From: Caballeronia cordobensis
Lineage (GTDB): Bacteria > Pseudomonadota > Gammaproteobacteria > Burkholderiales > Burkholderiaceae
DNA length: 64,000 nucleotides
Reading direction: 5' to 3'
Assembly: GCF_001544575.2 (NCBI RefSeq)
Contig: NZ_FCNY02000001.1
Span: 310,001 to 374,000, forward strand
This document shows, piece by piece, positions 63,737 through 64,000 of the stretch. Position 1 is the stretch's first letter. Each line of letters begins with the position of its first letter. The notes below the pieces were generated by a model. The model had not been told where the DNA came from, made no database searches, and saw only the letters and a list, made by a program, of their open reading frames with translations. The position numbers were made by a program, and so were the translations under genes.

Positions 63737-64000
63737 TCAGAACGGCGCGCCGCCCGGAAAATCCGGCGCGCGTCTCTCGCGCAGCGAGCGCACGCCTTCG
63801 TGCACGTCCGGGCCCGCGAAGCCCATGAATTCCAGCGCGAGCGACGTATCGAAGGTCGGCCCCGCCGAGCGCAGCCAGTTGTTGAGGGCGTACTTCGTCC
63901 AGCGGATCGCGGTCTGCGAGCCTTGCGCCAGGCGATTCGCCACTTCGATCGCCTTCGGCATCAGTTCGTTCTCGTCGACGGCGAGCGACACCAGCCCGAT
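63737..64000 (-). CDS. Enoyl-CoA hydratase/isomerase family protein (3' end only)
   Basis: The right window edge cuts this gene, leaving the last 88 residues or so. The pattern [44 protein letters not shown] and the later [16 protein letters not shown] is typical of the C-terminus of crotonase-family enzymes, which act on enoyl-CoA in fatty acid or aromatic degradation. The substrate and upstream gene context cannot be seen. The GTG at 63991 is not a real start; the frame continues beyond the window. Confidence 0.88.
   Translation of the reverse strand: MGLVSLAVDENELMPKAIEVANRLAQGSQTAIRWTKYALNNWLRSAGPTFDTSLALEFMGFAGPDVHEGVRSLRERRAPDFPGGAPF

Overview
The window is a compact, high-GC stretch of bacterial chromosome whose gene content and order fit the Burkholderiaceae (Burkholderia sensu lato, probably Paraburkholderia or Caballeronia). 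The evidence is the aa3 oxidase (cta) cluster, glnK-amtB-gshA-gshB-EIIA-ptsH-ptsI, secB-grxC-rhodanese/gpmA, dat-ybeD-lipB-lipA, a PhaM-type granule protein, and a short BirA next to coaX. I see no rRNA or tRNA gene, IS element, prophage or CRISPR array. It is mainly core genome with a few small accessory insertions.

Layout. 0-6.4 kb: an N-acetylglucosamine operon (nagA, SIS-domain deaminase, EIIA-HPr-EI fusion nagF) on the minus strand, behind a near-consensus sigma70 promoter and divergent from a MarR-GNAT fusion gene. 6.4-7.7 kb: an orphan MetQ-like binding protein and a YciI protein. 7.7-18.1 kb: genes for an aa3-type cytochrome c oxidase, in minus-strand order ctaC, ctaD, a 46-residue protein, ctaG, DUF2970, ctaE, SURF1, a Sco-like protein, ctaA, ctaB, sco1, then a DUF2244 gene upstream of ctaC. 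18.3-29.9 kb: housekeeping genes (SAM methyltransferase, comF, trmL, macro-domain protein, gpsA, secB, grxC, rhodanese, gpmA, ctpA, moeB) and a PTS phosphorelay without a permease (ptsI, ptsH, EIIA-Man).

30-38.6 kb: glutathione synthesis (gshB, gshA), ammonium uptake and sensing (amtB, glnK) behind a sigma54-type promoter, ubiK, comM, a lipoprotein and a thioredoxin-fold protein. A non-coding stretch at 37.2 kb carries a cluster of DnaA-box-like sequences. 38.6-43.6 kb: dctA-dctB-dctD on one strand behind a sigma54-type promoter with a palindromic candidate activator site. 43.7-52 kb: a RhuM-family gene, lipA, lipB, a DUF2917/LysR pair, ybeD, dat, dacC, an alpha/beta hydrolase and a 2Fe-2S ferredoxin.

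52-64 kb: VanZ-like protein, an Mla/Mce-type lipid transport set (permease, ATPase, MCE protein, lipoprotein), a HigBA-type toxin-antitoxin pair, birA, coaX, hldE C-domain homologue (rfaE2), a ferritin-like protein, a MerR regulator with both cobalamin-binding signatures of the CarH/LitR photoreceptors, phaM, and the 3' end of an enoyl-CoA hydratase gene cut by the window edge.

The most interesting items are the CarH-like regulator, the CoxII-cytochrome c-OmpA fusion, a second Sco-like protein in the oxidase cluster, the two sigma54 promoters with candidate enhancer sites, the DnaA-box cluster, and the MarR-GNAT protein facing the nag operon. No wholly new multi-gene system is evident.
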